Source of the DNA: Flavipsychrobacter sp.
GTDB taxonomy: Bacteria > Bacteroidota > Bacteroidia > Chitinophagales > Chitinophagaceae
Assembly: GCA_016787265.1 (NCBI GenBank)
Contig: JAEUVF010000005.1
Coordinates: 124,001 to 188,000, forward strand
DNA: 64,000 nt
Direction: 5' to 3'
The translations under genes and the position numbers were made by a program. A model generated the notes under the pieces. It made no database searches. It saw only the letters and a list, made by a program, of their open reading frames with translations, and had not been told where the DNA came from. Positions 1 to 8,530 of the stretch are shown here, piece after piece; positions within the stretch are counted from its first letter, which is position 1; each line of letters opens with the position of its first letter.

Positions 1-669
1 ACAACAGTCAAACAACGAACAAAATTCGGATCCTGATGACTGACTGGATAGATGAAAGTGCCCGAATGGACGGTGATAGTATGCCGAATTGCACAAATAA
101 TAAGTCCCTTAAATTGGATGAAAAATATATCTAAGGAGGGTAAAAGGATGTGTACACACGACACTATTCAAGAAAAAATTTATAGAAAAAACAACAGAGT
201 AAGAATATTGAAGTAAAAAAATGGAGACTAATTGCGAATGAGAATGGTGTATAGCATCCATTATTGCTACGCCTAAGATTGATACATCTCTAATCTTGTG
301 ACTTTAAGGTAAATCTGGCCACTAGAAACATCGATATGAAGAAAGCTAACCCCGGCAAAAATTTTACTTTATTTAGCAAATTTAGGAAACGCAGCTCTCT
401 GAACTCCCTTCTATATTTGACTTATTAAATAGACTGTTCATTTCAATTATAATATGAGCATACGCACTGTGTAACATACAGTCTTCACGATTGCTGAATT
501 GCCATAGGTTAAAACGCTCCGGAATTTTTTATGCCCATCCGGCAATAGTCCTATTGTTATTCTGGCTTTCAAGAAAACATATTGGTAAAATGCTCAATTT
601 GAGCGTATACTGTAATGCTGTTTTTGTGACACAGGCATCTATTTGCTATCATTCAAAAAAGATAAGGCT
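1..669. other. AT-rich region with no convincing gene, upstream of susC
   Basis: This stretch is clearly more AT-rich than the genes to its right. One + strand frame is open from the window edge to a TAA at 132-134 (about 43 codons) and could be the C-terminal end of a gene starting outside the window; it matches no family I recognise, and its length is within chance. From 135 on I see only very short frames. No tRNA-like cloverleaf, inverted repeat with a T-run or insertion-sequence end is visible. The last 150 bases should carry the promoter and leader of the susC gene starting at 670, but I find no clean TAnnTTTG element. Confidence 0.5.
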
Positions 670-3600
670 ATGACCATTGACCAAAACGTAAAAAGACTGC
701 TACTGCTGCTTTGTGGTGTTTGCTTGTCGGTATTGTCCTTCGCACAAACCATTTCAGGCAAAATCACCGATGATGCGGGAAACCCCCTTGTCGGTGCATC
801 CATCAGAAACACCACCACTCAGGTAACCACCACCTCCAACGACAATGGTGAGTTTACCTTACAGGCAGCCCTAACCGAAAAAATTGAAATCAGCTTTGTT
901 GGTTTCTCACCCATTACCATAACCGCTGGTAATAGATTTCATTCCATTACTTTACAAAAAAGCGCAGATAACTCGCTCTCAGATGTGGTCGTAGTTGGCT
1001 ACTCCACTCAAAAAAGAGCCAGCATCTCCGGCTCCGTTTCCGTAATCGGAAAAAAATCACTCGAAAACCGGCCCGTTGTCAATGCCGTTCAGGCCTTACA
1101 GGGTCTTTCACCTGGGCTCGTTATTACCCGCAGCAGCGGACAACCCGGCAGAGAAGGCTGGAATGTAAACGTGCGAGGTACCTCATCGCTCAATGGAACC
1201 AACAGCCCGTTGGTAATGGTGGATGGTGTAGAATACCCCAACCTTACCCTCATCAACCCGGATGATATTGAATCCATCTCAGTCCTTAAAGATGCTTCTG
1301 CCGCTGCTATCTATGGCGCCAAAGCCTCCAACGGAGTATTGATGGTTACTACCAAATCCGGAAAATCAGGAAAGGTTACGGTGAATTATACCATGATGGC
1401 GCAATCCAAAAAGCCCATTAGCCTTCCTCAAACTGTGCCCTTCCATATCAGTGCAGAAATCCAGAACCTCGCTAATATCAACAACGGCGGATCCCCATCC
1501 TTTACCGATGAGCAGATTGCCTGGTTCAAAGACCCCAACGTTACCCTGGTACCAGATGACCCCCGTAATACATTTTACTACAAGGAAATGAACTATGTAG
1601 ACATGACCATCAAAAAACGTGTGGGTGCTGTCAATCATAATGCCAGCATCTCCGGAGGTAATGAAACTACCCGCTATTTTGTTGGATTAGGATACACTGA
1701 TAATAAAGGCATGTTCACTATTGGTCCGGATGGCAACAAGCGCTACAATGCGCGGATAAACTTTACCACCAAACTGAATAAAATTTTAAGTCTGGATAGC
1801 CGGATCTCCTATACCCAGAATAAAATCGAATCCCCGTCCGGTACACTGGAAGGTGATTATGGGCTGCTCTATAATATTTATAACCTGCGTCCTATCTATC
1901 CCATTTTTGTTCCGGGTGATGAATCCAAATTGGTTTCTGGAGTAAATACCTATGCCACACTGAAAGAAGGTGGTTACAATAATATCAATGATAATCTCTT
2001 TGATGCGGTTTTCACTTTAAAGGCCACCAATATCGTTGATGGATTAACCCTGAGCGCCACTTATAGTCCGCATTATCAGCAAACCAATCAGAACATTTTC
2101 AACAAAACCGTTCCCCTGTATTCTTTTGTAAAAGCTACCGGTACCTTTCAACAAAACTCGTGGGTAAACCGTTCCAACTCACTTTACAAATACCGCACCA
2201 CTCAGGTTTCCTACACCACCAACCTACTGGCGGAATACGATAAATCCTTCGGCGATCATAATTTCCGTGCACTCGGTGGATTTCAATACCAGAGTTATGA
2301 TTTTGACCGGACGAATACAGCGCAAACCAACCTGATCAATAATAATCTGCCAACCCTTAATTATACCACCAATGCCACTTTGCCGGTAACTGCTTTGTCA
2401 GATAATCTGCAGGCCAATACATGGGTGTCTTATTTCGGAAGAATCAATTACGACTTCGCGAATAAATATTTCCTGGAAGGAACCCTTCGCCAGGATGCCA
2501 GCTCCCGATTGGCACCCGGTCACAGAAGCCAGCTTTTTCCCGCTGTTTCTGCAGCCTGGAGAATTTCACAGGAAAAATGGTTTGGCGATAGTCGCCTGAT
2601 CAATGAACTGAAAATCCGCGGTTCCTGGGGTAAACTGGGGAATGCGCAACTGGGTCAGTTATATGAAAACAATTACCTATCCACTCCTTTGCTTATCAAC
2701 GGTGTATATCCGTTTAATAACGCAGCTACTACTTATATCTACCAACGTGATCTGCCTTCTGAAGGGCTGGGTTGGGAAACCGTTACTACCTCTGAACTGG
2801 GACTTGATTTCAGTCTCTTAAAAGGTAAACTGAGTGGATCCTTCAGTGTGTACAAAAGAGTTAATGACAATATGCTGATTCCAGTAAACCTCCCTGCTAC
2901 ATTAGGTGTAACTCCAAGCACGGCCAATGCCGCCGCCATGGAAACAAAGGGATGGGATCTGGAACTGTCATGGAAAGATCGTATAGGAGCCTTTCAATAC
3001 TTTGTATCGGCTAACTTGAGCGATAACCAAAATAAAATCACCAAATACCTCGGTAATATTGTTTACACGGAAGGACTGAACGCCGCTCTTCCCGGAATGC
3101 CCATCAATTCCATATTCGGGTATCGTTCCCTTGGATATTTCCAGTCGGCAGAAGATGTGTTAAAAAGTGCCAAACAATTTGGAACCACCAACCAGGCTCC
3201 GGGTGATATCAGGTACCAGGATGTGAATGGTGACGGGGTGATTAACGGTGGTGTTGGAACTCCTGAAAATCATGGTGATTTGGTTTATCTGGGTAACACC
3301 GCTCCCCGTTATAATTTCGGACTTAACCTGGGTGCTCAATGGAAAGGATTTGATCTCTCCGTATTCCTTCAGGGTGTGGGCCGGCGTTATTATATGATGT
3401 ATCCTTACCAGGTAATTCCTTATATGCAGTCCTGGCGTTATCCGCTCGATAACTATCCGGGCAACTATTGGACAGAAGACAACCGCGATGCACGTTTCCC
3501 AAGACCTATTGCCGGCGGTGGAACCAATACCAGAATCAACAGTGCTTTTGTACAAAATGGAGCCTATGTTCGGCTGAAGAATATTCAATTGGGGTATACC

Positions 3601-3783
3601 ATTCCTGAAAACCTGACCCGTTCCGTTAAAATTCAGCGTGCAAGGGTATTCGTTAGTGGCCAGGATGTATGGACTTCCACCAAAGCCTGGTACAAATATT
3701 TTGATCCGGAAAGTCCCAATAATGTTTCCTACTCCTATCCATTTTTTGCAACATGGGCATTGGGTCTGAATATAACTTTTTAA
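670..3783 (+). CDS. SusC/RagA-family TonB-linked outer membrane protein
   Basis: This is the TonB-dependent outer-membrane channel that imports oligosaccharides with its SusD partner. The 1037-residue product has a signal peptide ending near SFAQ and a carboxypeptidase-like regulatory domain (ISGKITD...GNPLVGASI) over roughly residues 25-105. A plug domain follows to about residue 235 (motifs VRGTSSLNG, GVEYPN, DPDDIESISVLKDASAAAIYG-like), then a long beta-barrel ending in the aromatic LNITF. The frame is open from a TTG at 643, but ATG 670 sits directly before a normal signal sequence and is preferred. The susD gene starts 16 bases downstream. The substrate cannot be read from the sequence; the neighbouring lyase and GH105 genes suggest a uronic-acid-containing glycan. 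Confidence 0.95.
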   Translation: MTIDQNVKRLLLLLCGVCLSVLSFAQTISGKITDDAGNPLVGASIRNTTTQVTTTSNDNGEFTLQAALTEKIEISFVGFSPITITAGNRFHSITLQKSADNSLSDVVVVGYSTQKRASISGSVSVIGKKSLENRPVVNAVQALQGLSPGLVITRSSGQPGREGWNVNVRGTSSLNGTNSPLVMVDGVEYPNLTLINPDDIESISVLKDASAAAIYGAKASNGVLMVTTKSGKSGKVTVNYTMMAQSKKPISLPQTVPFHISAEIQNLANINNGGSPSFTDEQIAWFKDPNVTLVPDDPRNTFYYKEMNYVDMTIKKRVGAVNHNASISGGNETTRYFVGLGYTDNKGMFTIGPDGNKRYNARINFTTKLNKILSLDSRISYTQNKIESPSGTLEGDYGLLYNIYNLRPIYPIFVPGDESKLVSGVNTYATLKEGGYNNINDNLFDAVFTLKATNIVDGLTLSATYSPHYQQTNQNIFNKTVPLYSFVKATGTFQQNSWVNRSNSLYKYRTTQVSYTTNLLAEYDKSFGDHNFRALGGFQYQSYDFDRTNTAQTNLINNNLPTLNYTTNATLPVTALSDNLQANTWVSYFGRINYDFANKYFLEGTLRQDASSRLAPGHRSQLFPAVSAAWRISQEKWFGDSRLINELKIRGSWGKLGNAQLGQLYENNYLSTPLLINGVYPFNNAATTYIYQRDLPSEGLGWETVTTSELGLDFSLLKGKLSGSFSVYKRVNDNMLIPVNLPATLGVTPSTANAAAMETKGWDLELSWKDRIGAFQYFVSANLSDNQNKITKYLGNIVYTEGLNAALPGMPINSIFGYRSLGYFQSAEDVLKSAKQFGTTNQAPGDIRYQDVNGDGVINGGVGTPENHGDLVYLGNTAPRYNFGLNLGAQWKGFDLSVFLQGVGRRYYMMYPYQVIPYMQSWRYPLDNYPGNYWTEDNRDARFPRPIAGGGTNTRINSAFVQNGAYVRLKNIQLGYTIPENLTRSVKIQRARVFVSGQDVWTSTKAWYKYFDPESPNNVSYSYPFFATWALGLNITF

Positions 3784-3799
3784 AGCAAAATCGAACTTC

Positions 3800-5536
3800 A
3801 TGAACAACTATAAAATATATAGAAAAAAAATACTGATTCCGGTAATTGCGGTGTTGGCATTAGCAATTGGATGTAATAAAAAGCTGGATCAGCAGCCTCA
3901 ATCACAGTTGTCTGACAGTAATTTCTGGAAAACCAGTTCTGATCTTGCACAGGCAGCTAATTATCTCTACACCTTCCTGAATGGATTATCTACCGATGAT
4001 CCTTCCGGTTTCCCAACACCGTTGCAGGATAATTATTCTGACAAATCCTTTGGCGACAGATCAGTAGGTTTTGGTGATGGTTCCAGTGTGGCACCTGCCA
4101 CCTGGGCAGAATGGTCGAACTATTATAAAGCCATCCGCGCAGCCAATAATATCATCGAAAAATCCGGACAGGTAAGCGGCACGGCTGCAGAGATTAATCG
4201 GTATGTGGGTGAAGCCCGGTTCTTCCGCGCCATGTCTTATTTTGAACTGGTAAAACGATTTGGCGATGTTCCATTTATAAATAGAACACTTACGCAGAGT
4301 GATGAATTGTTGTATGCGCCACGTACCCCCCGTCAAACAGTTGTGGACAGCATATTTGCCGATCTCGATTTTGCGGCCGCCAACTGTCCTCAGCCTGATG
4401 CGCTGCCCGCATCTGAATATGGACGTATTACCCGTGCCGCAGCATTGTCTTATAAATCACGGGTAGGATTGTTTGAGGGGACATGGGATAAATTTCGGGG
4501 AATTGGAACGGCCCAAAGCAATCTGACTATTGCAAAAGCAGCCGCCAATACAGTTATTACGGAAAGCAAACACAAACTGTATACAGCCGAAGGAGCTAAT
4601 AGCTATTTCTACGAATTCCAGTACGATGGAGGTGCTTCCGGTAATCCCATTCAGGCCGTTGTTGGCGCACAGAAGAATCATAACTATGCCAGCAATAAAG
4701 AAAATATCCTGGTACGGTTATATGGCCAGAACCAGGCGAATAATATCGCCTCCCACAGCTTTGGCCGTACGTATCTCGACCAGGCCCGTATTGCACCCAC
4801 CAGAAATATGATTGATCTGTATCTCTATAAGGATGGTCTGCCTAATGGTAAATCTGCATTCGACTCTACGGATGAACAAACCAGTACTCTCACAGAATTC
4901 AGAAACCGCGATCCCCGACTGGAAATGTCAGTACACAACAGCACCATGATTACACCATCTGTCGGAGGGTTGATTCAATATATTCCGGGCACCACCTATC
5001 GGAGTCGCAAATACTGGATTGTGAGTGACTGGACCGCGAATGTTAGTTATATCAATTTCAATATTTTACGTTTTGCGGAAGTATTGCTGAACTATGCAGA
5101 AGCAACGTATGAAATAGAGGGCGCCATCAGTGACGCGGATCTGAATCTTACCATCAATGCATTGAGAAACAGAGCAACAGGTGGTGATGTTTCTAAACTT
5201 CCCTTGCTTACCAATGCCTTTGTTAGTGCCAATGGGTTGGATCTGCGCACAGAGATTCGTCGTGAAAGAAGCGTGGAACTGGCATTTGAAGGTCATGCAT
5301 ACTGGGATCTGTTACGCTGGAAAACAGCAGAAACAGCACTTCCAACAGCGATTCTTGGTCGCAAATATTTTACTTCCGAAAATCCGGGTGGTGTAACGCC
5401 CAATCTGGAAAACGGGTATGTACTACTGGAAGCTGCTGGATTCAGAACCTTTAGTCCCGACAGAGATTATCTTTGGGCACTGCCAACCCGCGAGCTGGCA
5501 TTGAATCCGAATTTGGAACAAAATCCCAACTGGTAA
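3800..5536 (+). CDS. SusD/RagB-family glycan-binding outer membrane lipoprotein
   Basis: This surface lipoprotein caps the SusC channel and binds the glycan. The 578-residue product starts with a lipoprotein signal whose lipobox is LAIGC, giving Cys25 as the lipidated residue. An N-terminal tetratricopeptide-like helical region follows (ANNIIEKSG, YVGEARFFRAMSYFELVKRFGDVP), then a C-terminal SusD domain with the characteristic ELAFEGHAYWDLLRW and the terminal DRDYLWALPTRELALNPNLEQNPNW-type end. It lies 16 bases after susC and surely shares its transcript. The family assignment is very secure; ligand specificity is not predictable. Confidence 0.95.
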   Translation: MNNYKIYRKKILIPVIAVLALAIGCNKKLDQQPQSQLSDSNFWKTSSDLAQAANYLYTFLNGLSTDDPSGFPTPLQDNYSDKSFGDRSVGFGDGSSVAPATWAEWSNYYKAIRAANNIIEKSGQVSGTAAEINRYVGEARFFRAMSYFELVKRFGDVPFINRTLTQSDELLYAPRTPRQTVVDSIFADLDFAAANCPQPDALPASEYGRITRAAALSYKSRVGLFEGTWDKFRGIGTAQSNLTIAKAAANTVITESKHKLYTAEGANSYFYEFQYDGGASGNPIQAVVGAQKNHNYASNKENILVRLYGQNQANNIASHSFGRTYLDQARIAPTRNMIDLYLYKDGLPNGKSAFDSTDEQTSTLTEFRNRDPRLEMSVHNSTMITPSVGGLIQYIPGTTYRSRKYWIVSDWTANVSYINFNILRFAEVLLNYAEATYEIEGAISDADLNLTINALRNRATGGDVSKLPLLTNAFVSANGLDLRTEIRRERSVELAFEGHAYWDLLRWKTAETALPTAILGRKYFTSENPGGVTPNLENGYVLLEAAGFRTFSPDRDYLWALPTRELALNPNLEQNPNW

Positions 5537-5550
5537 ATATTTATACTCGC

Positions 5551-7512
5551 ATGTACGATCGCCGCTATCTATATTTAAGGTTCTTTTTACTGGGGTGGAT
5601 AGCAATACTGATCGTGCAGGCCACTCAGGCGCAGCAGACAGCACGTAATTACCTGTCTGCTGCGCTGGATGCTTCAGACTTTGTTGTAACTGAGCCTGCA
5701 CTGGCAAACTGGAAAAAAACAAAGAAAGAGCAATACCATCTCAGTATCCGGCAATTACCGGATAGCATCAAATCGGAATTGCTTCAGGAAGCCGACCAGT
5801 ACCTCGATTTTTCCTGGCCCGGTTTACCCGCCACCAGTTTTCTCGAATTCAAAGAAAAAGGTATTCGTGCCGGCTTTGAGAAAAAACAGGATGAACGCAG
5901 AATTGCGCTTGGAAATCTGGTAGTGGCACAGCTGATTGCAGGAGGCAATAAATATCTGCCTGCACTGGTAAACGGATTATGGGCAACCCTGGAAGAATCA
6001 ACCTGGGAAATACCGGCGATAGTTGTTTTGCAAAAAGCCGGTGCGGATCTCCCTGATCCGGAGGAGGAGGTGATCGGTCTAATTAATGCAGAAACAGCGG
6101 TTCAGCTAAGTGCCATCGTTTTTATGTTGCGCGATGAATTGGATGCCGTTTCACCAATGCTGGTCAAGCGCACCAATGCAGAACTAAAAAACCGGATATT
6201 ACATCCGTATTTATCACGGTCCGATTTCTGGTGGATGGGTTTTTCAGGGGAGTCTGTTAATAACTGGAATGTCTGGATCAACCAGAATGTATTTCAAACT
6301 GCTCTGATGGCTGATCTTTCTGCTGATTCGGTGAACCACCTGATGAAAAAAATATTTCAAAGCACTGATATTTTTATCAATCAATATCCGGAAGACGGCG
6401 GCTGTGATGAAGGTCCTTCTTATTGGAACCTCGCAGGAGGAAAACTGATAAGATTGCTGGAGCTGGCCACGGATCTTTCTGAAGGCAAAATGCATTGGAA
6501 GGATAAAAAATTATTGCACCGCATGGGAAGCTACATCTATGATGTTCATATAGCTGGCAGCTATTATGTGAATTTTGCAGATGCCAGCCCAACATCCTAT
6601 CCGAACGCGGCAGCTGTTTATCAGTATGCCAGCATGTTCAACGATGACAACCTTGCATTCTTTGCAGGAAATCTCCTGCATCGGAACCAGCATTTTTATA
6701 CCCAAAAAAGCATTACTGATTTTCTTGAAACAGCCAGGGTGTATGAAAGTGTATCAGCATTGAATAAACCGGTTCCGGCTGCAGCCAATCGGTTTTTCGA
6801 TGATTTGGGTGTGTATATCCTGCGAAGCAATAACAATGGCCTGTTTGTGGCAGCACAGGCAGGACACAATGGGGAAAGTCATAACCACAATGATGTGGGC
6901 AATTTTATTGTTTACGCTCAGGGTCAACCTGTACTCGTGGATGCCGGCGTAGGCGTTTATACCGCACAAACCTTCAGTGATCGTCGATATGAATTATGGA
7001 ACATGCAATCCCAATGGCATAATTGTCCCACTATCAATGGAATTATGCAACAGGATGGGAAAAATTTTAAAGCGGGCTCCATCTCGTCTTCCGTTACAAA
7101 AAAGAATATTGTTCTTTCAATGGATATAGCTGGAGCGTATCCTGCTGAGGCCGCTGTTTCTTCCTGGCAGCGCATTTTTTTGTTAAACAGATCACAATCC
7201 AAACTAACACTAACGGATCAATTCAGGCTTTCTGCTTATAAAGATTCCACCCGGCTGCATTTTATGTGTTATGCCAGGCCGGTGTCTAACGCAGAGGGTC
7301 ATGTGCAATTCCTGAATAAGGAGGGTTTACCTGTATTGCAAATGAAATATGATGCCCGGTTTATAAGAATTCAGATTGAAGAAAAATTAATGGATGATGA
7401 TAAACTGAAAGCATCCTGGGGAGAGCTGTTGTATCGTATTACACTAACAACAACCGACAATTCCTTAAATCAGAAAAGCAGGATTGAATTCTTTTTGCCA
7501 GGTGCCTTTTGA
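5551..7512 (+). CDS. Heparinase II/III-family polysaccharide lyase, exported
   Basis: This is a predicted uronic-acid polysaccharide lyase that cleaves by beta-elimination, leaving an unsaturated uronyl end. The 653-residue product has a signal peptide ending near TQAQQ, an N-terminal (alpha/alpha) toroid domain to about residue 370 containing the family-typical DGGCDEGPSYW, and a C-terminal heparinase II/III beta-sandwich with the signature GHNGESHNHNDVGNF, where the His residues fit the metal-binding/catalytic region. The frame extends back to 5473 inside susD, but ATG 5551 gives the signal peptide directly and leaves 14 bases after the susD stop. PL families with this fold act on heparin/heparan, alginate and other uronates; which one applies cannot be decided here. 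Confidence 0.88.
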   Translation: MYDRRYLYLRFFLLGWIAILIVQATQAQQTARNYLSAALDASDFVVTEPALANWKKTKKEQYHLSIRQLPDSIKSELLQEADQYLDFSWPGLPATSFLEFKEKGIRAGFEKKQDERRIALGNLVVAQLIAGGNKYLPALVNGLWATLEESTWEIPAIVVLQKAGADLPDPEEEVIGLINAETAVQLSAIVFMLRDELDAVSPMLVKRTNAELKNRILHPYLSRSDFWWMGFSGESVNNWNVWINQNVFQTALMADLSADSVNHLMKKIFQSTDIFINQYPEDGGCDEGPSYWNLAGGKLIRLLELATDLSEGKMHWKDKKLLHRMGSYIYDVHIAGSYYVNFADASPTSYPNAAAVYQYASMFNDDNLAFFAGNLLHRNQHFYTQKSITDFLETARVYESVSALNKPVPAAANRFFDDLGVYILRSNNNGLFVAAQAGHNGESHNHNDVGNFIVYAQGQPVLVDAGVGVYTAQTFSDRRYELWNMQSQWHNCPTINGIMQQDGKNFKAGSISSSVTKKNIVLSMDIAGAYPAEAAVSSWQRIFLLNRSQSKLTLTDQFRLSAYKDSTRLHFMCYARPVSNAEGHVQFLNKEGLPVLQMKYDARFIRIQIEEKLMDDDKLKASWGELLYRITLTTTDNSLNQKSRIEFFLPGAF

Positions 7513-7537
7513 TCTTTTACTATAAATCAATTTAAAC

Positions 7538-8530
7538 GTGAATATCAAACGTCGGGAACTTATAAAAGCTGCTTTGCTTGCTGGTGTTGCTGGTCCGATG
7601 TCTGCAGCATTGGCTCAAACCAAACGGACAATCAATAAAAATCCGGTTCTCATTTCCACATGGAATTATGGTCGCAAAGCCAATGCTGTGGCCTGGCCCA
7701 TCCTTGAGAAGGGCGGTTCTTCTCTAGATGCAGTGGAAGCCGGTGTAAAACTGGCAGAAGCTGATCCGAACGCGAGAACAGTTGGTTATGGCGGTTTGCC
7801 GGATCGCGAGGGAAAAGTAACATTGGATGCCTGCATCATGGACAGTCGATTTAATTGCGGTGCAGTGCTCTGCCTGGAGCAGATCATGCATCCAATTTCC
7901 GTTGCCAGAATGGTGATGGAAAGAACTCCGCACATATACCTCACCGGAGAGGGCGCGCTTCAGTTTGCACTTGCTAATGGCTTTAAGAAAACGAACCTGC
8001 TTACTCCTGAGAGTGAAGCCGATTATATAGAATGGCTTAAAACATCGAACTATAAGCCCGAGAAAAATATTGAAAACCGTTTGGGTGGTGAGCTCAATCA
8101 CGACACCATCGGCATGCTTGCCCTGGATAATACCGGCAACCTGAGTGGCGCCTGTACAACCAGCGGAATGGCGTATAAGATGCGCGGCCGGGTGGGTGAT
8201 TCTCCGATCATTGGTTCCGGTCTTTATGTTGACAACGGTGCCGGTGCAGCTACTGCTTCCGGCGTAGGTGAAGAAATCATCCGTATTGCCGGCGCACACC
8301 TGGTGGTCGGTTATATGGAACAGGGTTTATCACCCGAAAATGCCTGCAGAAAAGCGGTGGAGAAAATAGTAAAGATTAATCCGGATAAAAGCAGGGATCT
8401 TCAGGTTGGTTTTATTGCATTGGCTCCATCAGGTGCGTATGGAGGCTACAGCATCCAGCCTGGATTTACCTATGCCGTTAAAAGCGGTACAAAAGAAGAA
8501 GTATTCAAAGCAAAAAGTTTTTACAGATGA
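7538..8530 (+). CDS. Glycosylasparaginase-family Ntn hydrolase with twin-arginine signal
   Basis: This belongs to the N4-(beta-N-acetylglucosaminyl)-L-asparaginase family, which hydrolyses the GlcNAc-Asn bond of N-linked glycans; relatives include isoaspartyl peptidases. The 330-residue precursor should cleave itself before the Thr of HDTIGMLALD, freeing the nucleophile Thr. A later GRVGDSPIIGSGLYVDNGAG-type segment is the classic substrate-binding region. The N-terminus carries RRELIKAALLAG followed by a hydrophobic stretch and ALAQ, a Tat-type export signal, so it is probably folded before export. Start is GTG 7538, with no nearby ATG that keeps the signal. It ends by overlapping the next start (ATGA at 8527-8530), implying translational coupling. 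Confidence 0.88.
   Translation: MNIKRRELIKAALLAGVAGPMSAALAQTKRTINKNPVLISTWNYGRKANAVAWPILEKGGSSLDAVEAGVKLAEADPNARTVGYGGLPDREGKVTLDACIMDSRFNCGAVLCLEQIMHPISVARMVMERTPHIYLTGEGALQFALANGFKKTNLLTPESEADYIEWLKTSNYKPEKNIENRLGGELNHDTIGMLALDNTGNLSGACTTSGMAYKMRGRVGDSPIIGSGLYVDNGAGAATASGVGEEIIRIAGAHLVVGYMEQGLSPENACRKAVEKIVKINPDKSRDLQVGFIALAPSGAYGGYSIQPGFTYAVKSGTKEEVFKAKSFYR

Noticed and set aside
148..216. 22-codon frame with a Shine-Dalgarno-like GGAGGG before its ATG
   Set aside because: Too short, lysine/asparagine-biased as AT-rich noise, and Shine-Dalgarno motifs mean little in this phylum.
491..673. 60-codon + strand frame upstream of susC
   Set aside because: It overlaps the susC start, has no homology-like pattern and lies in AT-rich non-coding sequence.
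3160..3807. 215-codon minus-strand frame inside susC/susD
   Set aside because: It is a shadow of the conserved SusC C-terminus on the other strand, which has clear family motifs throughout.
7724..8299. 191-codon minus-strand frame
   Set aside because: Antisense to the glycosylasparaginase-family gene, whose catalytic motifs lie in the + frame.
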